Assembly: GCF_023100905.1 (NCBI RefSeq)
Contig: NZ_CP064686.1
Location: 2,232,001 to 2,296,000 of the forward strand
DNA length: 64,000 nucleotides
Reading direction: 5' to 3'
Source of the DNA: Bradyrhizobium sp. 4
GTDB lineage: Bacteria > Pseudomonadota > Alphaproteobacteria > Rhizobiales > Xanthobacteraceae
The notes below the pieces were generated by a model. The model worked only from the letters and a program-made list of their open reading frames with translations. It was not told the DNA's origin and searched no databases. Positions 26,140-35,547 of the stretch are shown piece after piece; position 1 is the first letter of the stretch, and each line of letters starts with the position of its first letter. Position numbers and translations under genes: made by a program.

Positions 26140-28071
26140 ATGACGGACACGTCCAGCAACGAGCCGAAGGGCGCAACACCGTCCGTTATCGCGCAGCAAA
26201 CGGCGATGCTGAATGCGTTGCCGTTCTCCGACACGCGGGATTTCGACGATTCCGCGCGCGGCTTCCTCGGCACCATCGAAAACGCGGAGATCAGCAATCC
26301 GCAAGGGCGGACGGTCTGGAGCCTCGAGCCTTACGGCTTTCTCGCCGCCGAGCAGGCGCCGGCCACGGTCAATCCGAGCCTGTGGCGGCAGTCGCGGCTC
26401 AACATGCAGCACGGCCTGTTCGAGGTCGTGCCCGGCGTGTACCAGGTGCGTGGGCTCGACATCGCCAACATGACGCTGATCGAAGGCGACAGCGGCGTCA
26501 TCGTCGTCGACACCCTGACCTCGATCGAGGGCGCGCGCGCCGCGCTCGAACTCTACTACAGGCACCGCGGCCAGCGACCGGTCGCGGCCGTGATCTTCAC
26601 GCACACCCACACCGACCATTGGGGCGGCGCGCGCGGCGTGCTGGAGGAGGATGCACGCGCGAGCGGCGGCGTGCCGGTCATCGCGCCGAACTTGTTCATG
26701 GAGCATGCCGTCTCCGAGAACATCATCGCGGGACCTGCGATGCTGCGGCGGGCGCAGTACCAGTTCGGGCCTCTCCTCGCCAAGGGCGCGCGTGGGCAGG
26801 TCGATTGCGGCCTCGGCAAGTCGATGGCAGCAGGGTCGGTGGCGCTGCTGCGGCCGACCGATTTGATCATGGCGACCGGCGACCGGCGCGTGATCGACGG
26901 CGTCGAATTCGAATTCCAGATGGCCCCGAACAGCGAAGCGCCGGCGGAGATGCATTTCTTCATCCCGCGCTACAAGCTGTTGAACCTCGCCGAGAACTGC
27001 ACCCATAATTTCCACAATCTGCTGCCGTTCCGCGGCGCCGACGTACGCGACGCGCTGGCCTGGTCGAAATATCTGGGCGAGGCCTTGCAGCTCTGGGATG
27101 GCAAGGCGGAGGCGATGTGCGGCCAGCATCACTGGCCGGTGTGGGGACGCGAACGCATCGGAACGATGATCCGGCAGCAGCGCGACCTCTATAAGTTCGC
27201 GCATGACCAGACCATCCGCCTGATGAACCACGGCCTCACCGCGGCCGAGATCGCCGAAACGATCCAGCTGCCCGAGAGCCTGGAGGGCGCCTGGCACGGC
27301 CGCGGCTATTACGGCCACATCCGGCACAATGTGAAGGCGATCTATCAAAAGTACCTGGGCTGGTACGACGCCAATCCGGTCAATCTCGATCCGCTGCCGC
27401 CGGTGGAGTCGGGCAAGAAATATGTGGAGTACATGGGCGGCGCCGACGCCATCCTCGCGCGGGCGCGTGCCGATTTCGACAAGGGCGAATTCCGCTTCGT
27501 GGCGCAGGCGCTCGGCCATCTCGTCTTTGCCGAGCCGGACAATCAGGCTGCGCGTGCGTTGCTGGCGGATACGCTGGAGCAGCTCGGCTACGCCGCCGAA
27601 AGCGCGACCTGGCGCAATGCCTATCTGTTCGGCGCGCAGGAATTGCGCCAGGGCATGCCGAAAGTGCCGGCGCGGCCGCCCATGCCGCGCGAGACGCTGG
27701 CGGCGCTGCGCACCTCACAGCTCTGGGACGTGCTCGGCATCCGCCTCAACGGACCGAAGGCGGAAGGAAAGCACATCGTGCTGAACTGGAGCTTTTCCGA
27801 TACCGGCGAGACCTTCGTGCTCAATCTGGAGAACTGCGCGCTCACCTACACAGAGGGCATGCAGGCGGAAAGCGCCGATGCCAGCTTCACGCTCGCGCGG
27901 TTGACGCTCGACGAGGTGATCGCAAAACTGACCAGCTTCCCGGAGGCCGTGGCCGCCGGCAAGGTCAAATTCGTCGGCAACCCGATGCGCCTAGCCGAGC
28001 TGATGGGCCTGATGGACGAATTCCCGCGCATGTTCGAGATCGTCGAGCCGAAGCGGGCGGTGGTGAGGTAG
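26140..28071 (+). CDS. Alkyl sulfatase of the metallo-beta-lactamase type (SdsA1/BDS1-like)
   Basis: A 643-residue hydrolase, close to the 658 of Pseudomonas SdsA1. The zinc-binding motif H155-T-H157-T-D159-H160 (FTHTHTDHWGG) opens the catalytic domain, with more metal ligands in CTHNFHNLLPF and in CGQHHWPVWG. A dimerisation domain follows (about 380-520), and an SCP2-like C-terminal domain (about 525-640) that would gather lipophilic substrate. It cleaves sulfate from primary alkyl sulfates such as SDS. No signal peptide is seen, so a cytoplasmic site is likely. ATG 26140 follows GGGGAGGAG. It lies behind TRAP transporter genes that may supply a substrate or retrieve a product (inference). 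Confidence 0.88.
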   Translation: MTDTSSNEPKGATPSVIAQQTAMLNALPFSDTRDFDDSARGFLGTIENAEISNPQGRTVWSLEPYGFLAAEQAPATVNPSLWRQSRLNMQHGLFEVVPGVYQVRGLDIANMTLIEGDSGVIVVDTLTSIEGARAALELYYRHRGQRPVAAVIFTHTHTDHWGGARGVLEEDARASGGVPVIAPNLFMEHAVSENIIAGPAMLRRAQYQFGPLLAKGARGQVDCGLGKSMAAGSVALLRPTDLIMATGDRRVIDGVEFEFQMAPNSEAPAEMHFFIPRYKLLNLAENCTHNFHNLLPFRGADVRDALAWSKYLGEALQLWDGKAEAMCGQHHWPVWGRERIGTMIRQQRDLYKFAHDQTIRLMNHGLTAAEIAETIQLPESLEGAWHGRGYYGHIRHNVKAIYQKYLGWYDANPVNLDPLPPVESGKKYVEYMGGADAILARARADFDKGEFRFVAQALGHLVFAEPDNQAARALLADTLEQLGYAAESATWRNAYLFGAQELRQGMPKVPARPPMPRETLAALRTSQLWDVLGIRLNGPKAEGKHIVLNWSFSDTGETFVLNLENCALTYTEGMQAESADASFTLARLTLDEVIAKLTSFPEAVAAGKVKFVGNPMRLAELMGLMDEFPRMFEIVEPKRAVVR

Positions 28072-28086
28072 CGCTAAGCCTTCTTC

Positions 28087-28166
28087 CGTCATCGCGAGCG
28101 CAGCGAAGCAATCCAGAATCTCTCCGCGGGGACGGTCTGGATTGCTTCGCTGCGCTCGCAATGACG
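28087..28166. repeat. Palindromic intergenic repeat, copy 1
   Basis: Arms 28087-28117 (CGTCATCGCGAGCGCAGC...) and 28136-28166 (...GCTCGCAATGACG) pair almost fully around an 18-base loop. The same element recurs at 55988-56074 and 60141-60226. It lies between convergent genes and could act as a terminator. Confidence 0.88.
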
Positions 28167-28255
28167 GTTGATAGAGAGGAGCGCGCCCCACAAATGTCGA
28201 TGGCCGGGACATGCCCCGGCCATGACGGTCGCGATGGGATGGGCGCGTGCTCCTG

Positions 28256-29326
28256 CTACTCTGCGCTGCTCACCAGCTTGATCCGCGGCGCCTGTTCCTC
28301 GCCAAGGCTGCGATAGGCTGCGAGATAATCCAGCGCCATGCGCCGCGCCGTGAAGCGCGTCTCGAACTGCTTGCGGATGACGGAGCGGTCGAGTTGCTGC
28401 AGGCGGCCGACGACGCCGGCGGCGCTGAGGACGTCCTCGACGACGAAGCCGGTGAGGCCCTCGTCGATGATCTCCGGCACCGAGCCGCGGTTGAAGGCGA
28501 TGACCGGCGTTCCGCAGGCCATCGCTTCGATCATCACCAGGCCAAACGGCTCCGGCCAGTCGATCGGCAGCAAAAGGCCCAGCGCGCCGCTCAAGAAGTC
28601 CGACTTCTCGTGATCGCTGATCTCGCCGATGAATTCCACCAGCGGATTGTTCTCGATCATCGGCCGGATCAGCTCGTCATAGTAATCCTGGTCGGCACGA
28701 TCGACCTTGGCTGCGATCTTGAGCGGAATGCCGCAATGCGTCGCGATCTTGATGGCGCGATCGACGCCCTTTTCCGGCGCGATACGGCCGAGCACGGCGA
28801 GGTATTCCTGCTTCGCCTGCTTCGGCGTCAGCAGATTCTCGGGCAGGCCGTGGTGGATCGTCCTCACCCAGTTCGCCTGCGGCACCGGCCGGCGCTGCGC
28901 GTTCGAAATCGAGACGACGGGGACCTTCGAGAAGGTATTGAAAACCGGTTGATGCTCCGGCAGATCGAGCCGGCCGTGCAGCGTGGTCAGGAACGGCGTC
29001 GGCTGCCGGTAGAACAGCGACCACGGATAATAATCGAGATGGAAATGGAGGAAGTCGAACTCCTCGTCGTCACATTTCTGCCGCACCCGCTCCAGCATCA
29101 CCATGTGCAGAGCATTGGGATCGCGCACGGAACCGTCGAGGCGGAGCGCCCGCGGCCATAACGCGTCCAGCTTCGCCGAGGTTTGCGAATCGCCGCTGGC
29201 GAACAGCGTCACGTCGTGGCCAAGAGCCACCAGCTCTTCCGTCAACCAGTGCACCACCCGCTCGGTGCCGCCATAAAGCTTGGGTGGAACTGCCTCCGTC
29301 AACGGAGCAACCTGCGCGATGCGCAT
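28256..29326 (-). CDS. Glycosyltransferase family 4
   Basis: A 356-residue GT-B enzyme without signal or membrane segments. The N-terminus AQVAPLTEAVPPKLYGGTERV matches GT4 donors near the acceptor site. The C-terminal donor domain has LGRIAPEKGVDRAIKIA, LLLPIDWPEPFGLVMIEAMA (the E-x7-E motif) and GTPVIAFNRGSVPEII. It transfers a sugar from a nucleotide donor; acceptor unknown. AGGAG precedes ATG 29326. It is divergent from an ABC exporter gene, with a 277-bp gap in which I see no clear regulatory motif. Confidence 0.88.
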   Translation of the reverse strand: MRIAQVAPLTEAVPPKLYGGTERVVHWLTEELVALGHDVTLFASGDSQTSAKLDALWPRALRLDGSVRDPNALHMVMLERVRQKCDDEEFDFLHFHLDYYPWSLFYRQPTPFLTTLHGRLDLPEHQPVFNTFSKVPVVSISNAQRRPVPQANWVRTIHHGLPENLLTPKQAKQEYLAVLGRIAPEKGVDRAIKIATHCGIPLKIAAKVDRADQDYYDELIRPMIENNPLVEFIGEISDHEKSDFLSGALGLLLPIDWPEPFGLVMIEAMACGTPVIAFNRGSVPEIIDEGLTGFVVEDVLSAAGVVGRLQQLDRSVIRKQFETRFTARRMALDYLAAYRSLGEEQAPRIKLVSSAE

Positions 29327-29603
29327 CTCACCATCTCCTCTGTGCGATCATGATTGTAGAAAGCCCCCGCCTGTTCAGCACCGGCATGCCAATCAAGGGA
29401 ACGTTCCCGCACTTGCGAAGTTCCTCCTTCCGAACGTTACTTATTCGACACGTCGTATGCTCGTCGCGATGCTGCCATCACATCATCGCAGAACGCCCGC
29501 ATCCGCATGTCGTGATCAGTGTGCCCGGGAACCGAGGCGAAGTGGTCGATGTTCAGTCGACTAACAGAAAAATTGAAAACATCACGACGGGGTCGATAAT
29601 CAC

Positions 29604-31367
29604 ATGGATCATCTTTCTGGGTATGCGCACCGGCCGTTTGCCTTTGTTTTGCGCTATCTTCGGCGCCGGCTCGCGTCGCATCTCGTGATCCTGGCGGCTG
29701 TGGTGGCGGCCGTTGCCTGCTCCGTAGGCACGCAGTATGGCGTCAAATCCCTCGTCGACAGTCTGTCGGCCGGCGCTGCGCATGGTGGGAGCGTATGGCT
29801 GGCATTCATTTTCCTCATGACGCTGATCGCCGCCGACAATTTCCTTTGGCGGATCGCGAGCTGGACGGCCAGCTTCACCTTCGTGCGTGTCACGGGTGAT
29901 CTGCGCCGTGACATCTTTCGTCATCTGACCGGCCACGCGCCGAGCTACTTCTCCGACCGCATGCCCGGCATGCTGACCAGCCGCATCACCGCGACGTCGA
30001 ATGCGGTGTTCACGGTCGAGAACATGTTCGTCTGGAATGTGCTGCCGCCGTGCATCGCAACGGTTGCGGCCATCGCGCTGATCGGAACCGTCAGTCCCTA
30101 CATGGCGCTCGGCCTGATCGTGATCGCCGGCGGCATGGTGCTTGCGATGTTCCGCCTCGCCGCCGCAGGAAAACCGCTGCATGACGACTTCGCCGACAAG
30201 GCCGCCGTCGTCGACGGCGAGATGATCGACGTCATCAGCAACATGCCGCTGGTGCGCGCCTTCTGCGGCATCGGGCACGAGCATGAGCGGTTCGACGCGA
30301 CTGTGAACCGGGAGCTCACCGCACGCGGCCGCAGCCTGCGCTATCTGGAGAAGCTGCGGCTTATCCATGCCGGCGTCACTGTCGTGCTCACGATCGCCCT
30401 GATGGCCTGGGCGATCATGCTCTGGCAGGATGGCCGGGCGACCACCGGCGACGTCGTGCTGGTCTGCACCCTCGGTCTCTCCATTTTGAATGCGACGCGC
30501 GATCTCGCGGTGGCGCTGGTCGACGTCACCCAGCACGTTGCCCGGCTGACCGAGGCGATCGCCACGCTGCTGGTGCCGCATGGATTGCGCGACCATCCCG
30601 AGGCCGAGCCGCTGGTGAAGAGCGGCGCCGCGATCGCGTTCAACAATGTCACCTTCGGCTATCCCGCAGCTGAGAAGATCTTCGAGCGCTTCAGCCTGCG
30701 CCTGCAACCCGGCCAGCGCGTCGGCCTGGTGGGCCAGTCCGGCGGCGGCAAGTCGACGTTGTTCACGCTGCTGCAGCGCTTCTACGATACCGACGAGGGC
30801 AGCATCACCATCGACGGCCAGGACATTTCCAAGGTGACGCAGCAGAGCCTGCGCGAAGCGATCTCGGTCGTGCCGCAGGACATTTCTTTGTTCCACCGCT
30901 CAATTCGCGAGAACATCCGCTATGGTCGCCCGAACGCGACCGACGACGAGGTGCTGCGTGCCGCAATTGCGGCGCGCTGCGATTTCGTCGAAAGCCTGCC
31001 TGGTGGTCTCGACACCATGGTCGGCGACCGCGGCGTCAAGATGTCCGGCGGCCAGCGCCAGCGCATCGCGATTGCGCGCGCCTTCCTGAAGGACGCGCCG
31101 ATCCTGCTGCTGGACGAGGCGACCGCCGCGCTCGACAGCGAATCCGAGGAGGCGATCCGCGAGGCGTTGTCGCGGCTGATGCGCGGCCGCACGGTCATCG
31201 CGATCGCGCATCGCCTCGCTACCCTGCGCAATTTCGATCGCGTGGTCGTGTTGAGGGGTGGTAAGATCATCGAGGACGGGTCGCCTGAGCGTCTGATGCA
31301 GGGCCACGGGCCCTATCGTGAGCTGGTCACGCAGGAAATGAGCCGGCTCGCCCAGGCCGCAGCGTAA
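29604..31367 (+). CDS. ABC exporter with fused membrane and ATPase domains
   Basis: A 587-residue half-transporter expected to work as a dimer. The transmembrane domain covers about 1-320 (six helices). The nucleotide-binding domain has Walker A GQSGGGKST, Q-loop SVVPQDISLF, signature MSGGQRQR, Walker B ILLLDEAT and the switch His in IAIAHRLATL. It exports lipids, peptides or glycans. It is followed 56 bp on by an amylo-glucosidase gene in the same direction and divergent from a glycosyltransferase, so a glycan-linked cargo is plausible but unproven. The ribosome site is weak. Confidence 0.88.
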   Translation: MDHLSGYAHRPFAFVLRYLRRRLASHLVILAAVVAAVACSVGTQYGVKSLVDSLSAGAAHGGSVWLAFIFLMTLIAADNFLWRIASWTASFTFVRVTGDLRRDIFRHLTGHAPSYFSDRMPGMLTSRITATSNAVFTVENMFVWNVLPPCIATVAAIALIGTVSPYMALGLIVIAGGMVLAMFRLAAAGKPLHDDFADKAAVVDGEMIDVISNMPLVRAFCGIGHEHERFDATVNRELTARGRSLRYLEKLRLIHAGVTVVLTIALMAWAIMLWQDGRATTGDVVLVCTLGLSILNATRDLAVALVDVTQHVARLTEAIATLLVPHGLRDHPEAEPLVKSGAAIAFNNVTFGYPAAEKIFERFSLRLQPGQRVGLVGQSGGGKSTLFTLLQRFYDTDEGSITIDGQDISKVTQQSLREAISVVPQDISLFHRSIRENIRYGRPNATDDEVLRAAIAARCDFVESLPGGLDTMVGDRGVKMSGGQRQRIAIARAFLKDAPILLLDEATAALDSESEEAIREALSRLMRGRTVIAIAHRLATLRNFDRVVVLRGGKIIEDGSPERLMQGHGPYRELVTQEMSRLAQAAA

Positions 31368-31423
31368 ACCAACAGTCGCGTTCGAGTCGGTTGCGTGTCG
31401 AAACAAGCGCAGGGGAGCTGCTG

Positions 31424-33628
31424 ATGTCGGCTGAAGCCGTTACCCAATTCGTCTCCGTGACGCGGACCGTGGACCAGGTCGCGGAGCAGCCTTTCTATAT
31501 TCCGATGACAGGACCGTCGGCGCGGCCGCGGCGTTCGCTCAAGCACGACGACACCTTTATCGTGCTCGACAGCCATGGCGACATCGGCGCTTCGGCCGGC
31601 GGGCCCGATGGGCTGTTTCATCACGACACGCGCTACCTCGCGAGGCTCGAGCTCGTGCTCGACGATCTCCAGCCGTTGCTGCTGGGCTCGAACCTGCGCG
31701 ACGACAATTCAGCCCTGACCGTCGATCTCACCAATCCCGACATCTACCGGCAGGGCAGCCTCGTGCTGCAAAAGGATCTGCTGCACATCGTGCGCACGAT
31801 CTTCCTGTGGCGCGGCACCGCTTATCAGCGCATCGGCGTGCAGAACCACGGCGACCGCCCGGCCGGCTTCGCGCTGACGCTGCTGTTCGACAACGATTTC
31901 GCCGATCTGTTCGAAGTCCGCGGCGAGCGGCGCCCGCGCCGCGGCATCGGCTCGAGCCGGCTGTTGGGACCAACCGACGTGCTGTTCGACTACCGCGGTC
32001 TCGATGACGCCGAGCGCACCACGGGCCTGCATTTCGACCCGCGCCCGACGAAGCTGTCGGTGAATGCCGCGACCTGGCAGCTCGAACTCGACCCTCACGA
32101 GTCGAAATCCCTGTTCGTGGCCGTGTCCTGCAATCGGCCGATCGCGGAGAAGCCGGCGCGCTTTTTCCAGAGTTTGCTCGCCCATCGCCGCGAGATGCGG
32201 CAATCGACGATGGGCGCCACCAGCATCGAGACCTCCAACAACATCTTCAATGAGGTGCTGTGCCAGGCCATGGCCGACCTCAACATGTTGATGACGGAGA
32301 CGCCGCAGGGCCGCTATCCCTATGCGGGGATTCCCTGGTACTCGACGACATTCGGCCGCGACGGGCTGATCACGGCGCTGCAGATGCTGTGGGTCGATCC
32401 GCGAATCGCCAAGGGTGTGCTGCGGCGGCTCGCCCATTTCCAGGCCAAGGCGGTCGATCCGCTCGCCGATGCCGCGCCGGGCAAGATCCTGCACGAGATG
32501 CGCGGCGGCGAGATGGCGGCGCTGCGCGAGGTACCGTTCGCGCAATATTACGGCAGCGTCGATTCCACGGCCTTGTTCGTCCTGCTGGCGGGAAGCTATT
32601 TCGAGCGCACCGGCGACGAGACGACGTTGACCGACCTGTGGCCGGCCATCGAGGCGGGGTTGGCCTGGATCGACGGCCCCGGTGACCCCGACAAGGACGG
32701 CTTCGTCGAATATCAGCGCGCTACGGAAAAGGGCCTCGCCAACCAGGGCTGGAAGGATTCCTACGACGCGATCTTCCATGCCGATGGCCAGCTTGCGGAA
32801 GGCAATCTCGCGCTGGCCGAGGTGCAAGGTTACGTCTTTGCCGCCAAGCGGCTCGCCGCGCGCTGCGCGCTCCGGCTCGGCAAACCCGATCTTGCCAGGA
32901 AGCTCGAGGCCGAGGCCAAGACGCTGGCCGAGCGTTTCGAGGCCGCGTTCTGGTGCGAGGAGCTCGGCACCTATGCGCTTGCACTCGACGGCAAGAAGCG
33001 GCCCTGCAAGGTGCGGACCTCCAACGCCGGCCAGGTCCTGTTCAGCGGCATGATCCGCGAGGACCGCGCGCGCCTCGTCGCCGCCGATTTGATGCGGCCG
33101 CATTTCTTCTCGGGCTGGGGCATCCGCACCGTCGCTGTCGGCGAGGTGCGTTACAACCCGATGTCCTATCATGATGGGTCGATCTGGCCGCACGACAATG
33201 CGCTGATCGCGCTCGGGCTCGCGCGCTACGGGCTCAAGCATTCGGTCGCGCATGTCTTCAAGGGACTGTTCGACGCCGCGACCTACATGGACCTGCGCCG
33301 GTTGCCCGAATTGTTCTGCGGCTTCCGGCGCGAAAAGCGGCGCGGCCCGACGCTCTATCCGGTCGCCTGCGCGCCGCAGGCCTGGGCTAGCGCCACGGCG
33401 TTCACGCTATTGGAGGCGGCGCTGGGCATCGAGTTCGACGTGGACCGCGGCGAGATCCGGCTGCGCAATCCGCATCTGCCGGCGTTTCTGCATGAGGTGA
33501 TCTTGCGCGATCTGCGTCTTGGCGAGTCCAGCGTGGACCTGCGCGTCAGCCGCCATGGCGACGACGTGGCGCTGGAGGTGTTGCGCACGCGTGGCCAGAT
33601 TCAGGTCTCGATCGTGCTGGCGCGCTAG
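31424..33628 (+). CDS. Amylo-alpha-1,6-glucosidase-type glycosyl hydrolase
   Basis: A 734-residue cytosolic protein with an N-terminal glycogen-debranching beta-sandwich domain (about 30-230; KHDDTFIVLDSHGDIG, GLFHHDTRYLARLEL) and an (alpha/alpha)6 barrel (about 260-690; GIPWYSTTFGRDGLITALQM, EVPFAQYYGSVDSTALFV, YNPMSYHDGSIWPHDNALIA). Relatives act on alpha-glucans, but several bacterial members have no tested substrate. AGGGGAG precedes ATG 31424; upstream in-frame TTG at 31391 lacks support. It lies 56 bp downstream of the ABC exporter. Confidence 0.85.
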   Translation: MSAEAVTQFVSVTRTVDQVAEQPFYIPMTGPSARPRRSLKHDDTFIVLDSHGDIGASAGGPDGLFHHDTRYLARLELVLDDLQPLLLGSNLRDDNSALTVDLTNPDIYRQGSLVLQKDLLHIVRTIFLWRGTAYQRIGVQNHGDRPAGFALTLLFDNDFADLFEVRGERRPRRGIGSSRLLGPTDVLFDYRGLDDAERTTGLHFDPRPTKLSVNAATWQLELDPHESKSLFVAVSCNRPIAEKPARFFQSLLAHRREMRQSTMGATSIETSNNIFNEVLCQAMADLNMLMTETPQGRYPYAGIPWYSTTFGRDGLITALQMLWVDPRIAKGVLRRLAHFQAKAVDPLADAAPGKILHEMRGGEMAALREVPFAQYYGSVDSTALFVLLAGSYFERTGDETTLTDLWPAIEAGLAWIDGPGDPDKDGFVEYQRATEKGLANQGWKDSYDAIFHADGQLAEGNLALAEVQGYVFAAKRLAARCALRLGKPDLARKLEAEAKTLAERFEAAFWCEELGTYALALDGKKRPCKVRTSNAGQVLFSGMIREDRARLVAADLMRPHFFSGWGIRTVAVGEVRYNPMSYHDGSIWPHDNALIALGLARYGLKHSVAHVFKGLFDAATYMDLRRLPELFCGFRREKRRGPTLYPVACAPQAWASATAFTLLEAALGIEFDVDRGEIRLRNPHLPAFLHEVILRDLRLGESSVDLRVSRHGDDVALEVLRTRGQIQVSIVLAR

Positions 33629-33650
33629 CGGCGCGCCGGAAGGAGGGTGC

Positions 33651-34172
33651 ATGCGTACCGCCGGATGGTTGGCCTTGGGCGTCGTGATCGTCGGCGGAAT
33701 GACGCTCGCCGTGTCACGTGCCGCGGAGGAGTCGCCCGCACCCGCGACTGAAGCGAATGCACCGCCGACGGCGCAACCGCCGGCGTCATCGGTCCCCGTC
33801 ACGCCAAAGAATGCCGCGCCACCGCCGTCGGTCACGATCATCGGCGCGAGCGATGCGCACGGTGTGCTTGGCCGTGACGTGCTCAGCGCGGCGAACGAGG
33901 ACATGGGCCGCATCGTCGACGTCATCGTCGATCGGAGCGGGCACGTGCGCGCTGCCGTGATCGATTTCGGCGGCTTCCTCGGCGTCGGCAGCCGCAAGAT
34001 CGTGGTGGACTGGAACGCGATGCGGTTCGGCAAGATCGTCAACAAGAAGGACAGCATCACGCTGGAATTGACCAAGGCACAGGTCGCAGCCGCGCCAGAA
34101 TACAAGGAGGACACGCCGATGGTGGTGCTCGGCGCGTCCGGCAGCCTGCAGCCGCTGCAAGCTGTTCAGTGA
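33651..34172 (+). CDS. Secreted PRC-barrel domain protein
   Basis: A 173-residue protein with a Sec-type signal (GWLALGVVIVGGMTLAVSRA), a Pro/Ala-rich linker (about 24-65) and a PRC-barrel domain (about 70-150; GRDVLSAANEDMGRIVDVIVD, GSRKIVVDWNAMRF). In rhizobia such periplasmic PRC-barrel proteins are common and poorly understood. AGGAGG lies immediately upstream of ATG 33651. The stop overlaps a GTG for the next gene, an MFS transporter, which suggests coupling. Confidence 0.85.
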   Translation: MRTAGWLALGVVIVGGMTLAVSRAAEESPAPATEANAPPTAQPPASSVPVTPKNAAPPPSVTIIGASDAHGVLGRDVLSAANEDMGRIVDVIVDRSGHVRAAVIDFGGFLGVGSRKIVVDWNAMRFGKIVNKKDSITLELTKAQVAAAPEYKEDTPMVVLGASGSLQPLQAVQ

Positions 34173-35509
34173 GGCGCGGGGAGGGATGGCCGCCGGTGCT
34201 GTTGTCGAGGAAGCCGAATCATGCGGATCGCGAGGGCCGCGTTGAGCAGGATAACGTCTCGGCGCCGTCGCCGGCCGGCATTCCGGCGCCGTCGCGCCAG
34301 AGCCTGCGCGGCCTCGACTGGTTCATCTTCTTCCTCGCCGACGTGCAGACCGGATTCGGGCCGTTCATCGCGGTCTATCTGACGACCCAGAAATGGACCC
34401 AGGTCGAGATCGGCCTCGTGCTGTCGATCGGGGGCATCGTTGCCCTGATCGGCCAGATGCCAGGCGGCGCCATCATCGATGCCGCGAAATCCGAGCGGCT
34501 GGTCGCCGGCCTCGCGATCGCCACCATCGGCTGCTGCGCGCTCGCCTATGCGGCGATGCCGATCTTCCCCGTGGTGGTGGCTGCGGCCACCTTGCATGCG
34601 GCAGCGAGCTGCGTGCTCGGACCGGCGATCGCGGCGATCAGCCTCGGTCTGGTCGGCCCGCTCGCGATCGGCGAGCGTCTCGGCCGCAATGCGCGATTTG
34701 CTTCGCTTGGTAACGGCGTTGCGGCCGCGGTGATGGGAACGGCCGGCTATCTGCTGTCGAGCCGTTCGGTATTCCTGGTGACCTTCCTGCTCGCAATCCC
34801 CACTTTGATCGCGCTCTCTCGCATCCGCGAGCACGAGGTCGACATCGCGCGCTGTCACGGCGAGATGCCGCGCGAGGCGGAGGATCGCGGCGACACCAAT
34901 ATCTGGCATCTGATCCGGCAGCGGCCGCTCATTGTCTTCGCGGTCAGCGTGCTCTTGTTACAGCTCGCGAACGCCTCGATGATGCCGCTGATGGCAAGCG
35001 CGGTGACGGCGCGATCGAGCGAGTGGGCGACGGTGCTCGTAGCCTTTTGCATCGTCGTGCCGCAAGCGATCGTGGCACTGCTGTCGCCGAGCGTCGGGCG
35101 CAAGGCGCAAGCATGGGGTCGCAGGCCGCTACTGCTGATCGGATTCGCGGCGCTGACGATTCGCGGTCTACTGTTCGCGACCGTGCGCGATCCGTATCTG
35201 CTGGTGCTCGTGCAGGTGTTCGACGGCCTCACTGCGGCGGTGTTCGCGGTGATGATCCCGCTGATCGTGGCCGACGTCGCCTTCGGCAGCGGCCATTTCA
35301 ACCTTGCGCAGGGCATCGTCGGCACGGCCATGGGCATCGGCGCGTCGCTGAGCACCGCGCTCGGCGGCTATGTCAGCGATAAATTCGGCAATGCCATGGC
35401 GTTCACCGGACTGTCCGGCGTCGCGGCGACGGGACTTCTGCTCATTCTGCTTGTGATGCCGGAGACGCGGCGCAAGGGCATGATCGCAGCAAAAGAAATG
35501 GCCGGCTGA
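34169..35509 (+). CDS. MFS transporter
   Basis: A 446-residue membrane protein of about 12 helices after a 45-residue polar N-terminus. Segments LSIGGIVALIGQMPGGAIIDAA (loop 2-3 region) and VSDKFGNAMAFTGLSGV are MFS-like. GTG 34169 overlaps the stop of the PRC-barrel gene by four bases, so coupled translation from this start is likely; a start nearer the first helix is possible. Substrate not recognisable. It is convergent with fixK2 across 38 bp. Confidence 0.82.
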   Translation: MRRGEGWPPVLLSRKPNHADREGRVEQDNVSAPSPAGIPAPSRQSLRGLDWFIFFLADVQTGFGPFIAVYLTTQKWTQVEIGLVLSIGGIVALIGQMPGGAIIDAAKSERLVAGLAIATIGCCALAYAAMPIFPVVVAAATLHAAASCVLGPAIAAISLGLVGPLAIGERLGRNARFASLGNGVAAAVMGTAGYLLSSRSVFLVTFLLAIPTLIALSRIREHEVDIARCHGEMPREAEDRGDTNIWHLIRQRPLIVFAVSVLLLQLANASMMPLMASAVTARSSEWATVLVAFCIVVPQAIVALLSPSVGRKAQAWGRRPLLLIGFAALTIRGLLFATVRDPYLLVLVQVFDGLTAAVFAVMIPLIVADVAFGSGHFNLAQGIVGTAMGIGASLSTALGGYVSDKFGNAMAFTGLSGVAATGLLLILLVMPETRRKGMIAAKEMAG

Positions 35510-35547
35510 ATCAATCAGCCGGCCATGAGGGGGTGGGAGAGGGGAGA

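Noticed and set aside
23876..27519. Two long minus-strand frames (722 and 516 codons)
   Set aside because: They lie opposite the TRAP membrane protein and the alkyl sulfatase. Their composition is His/Asp/Arg-rich with no domain.
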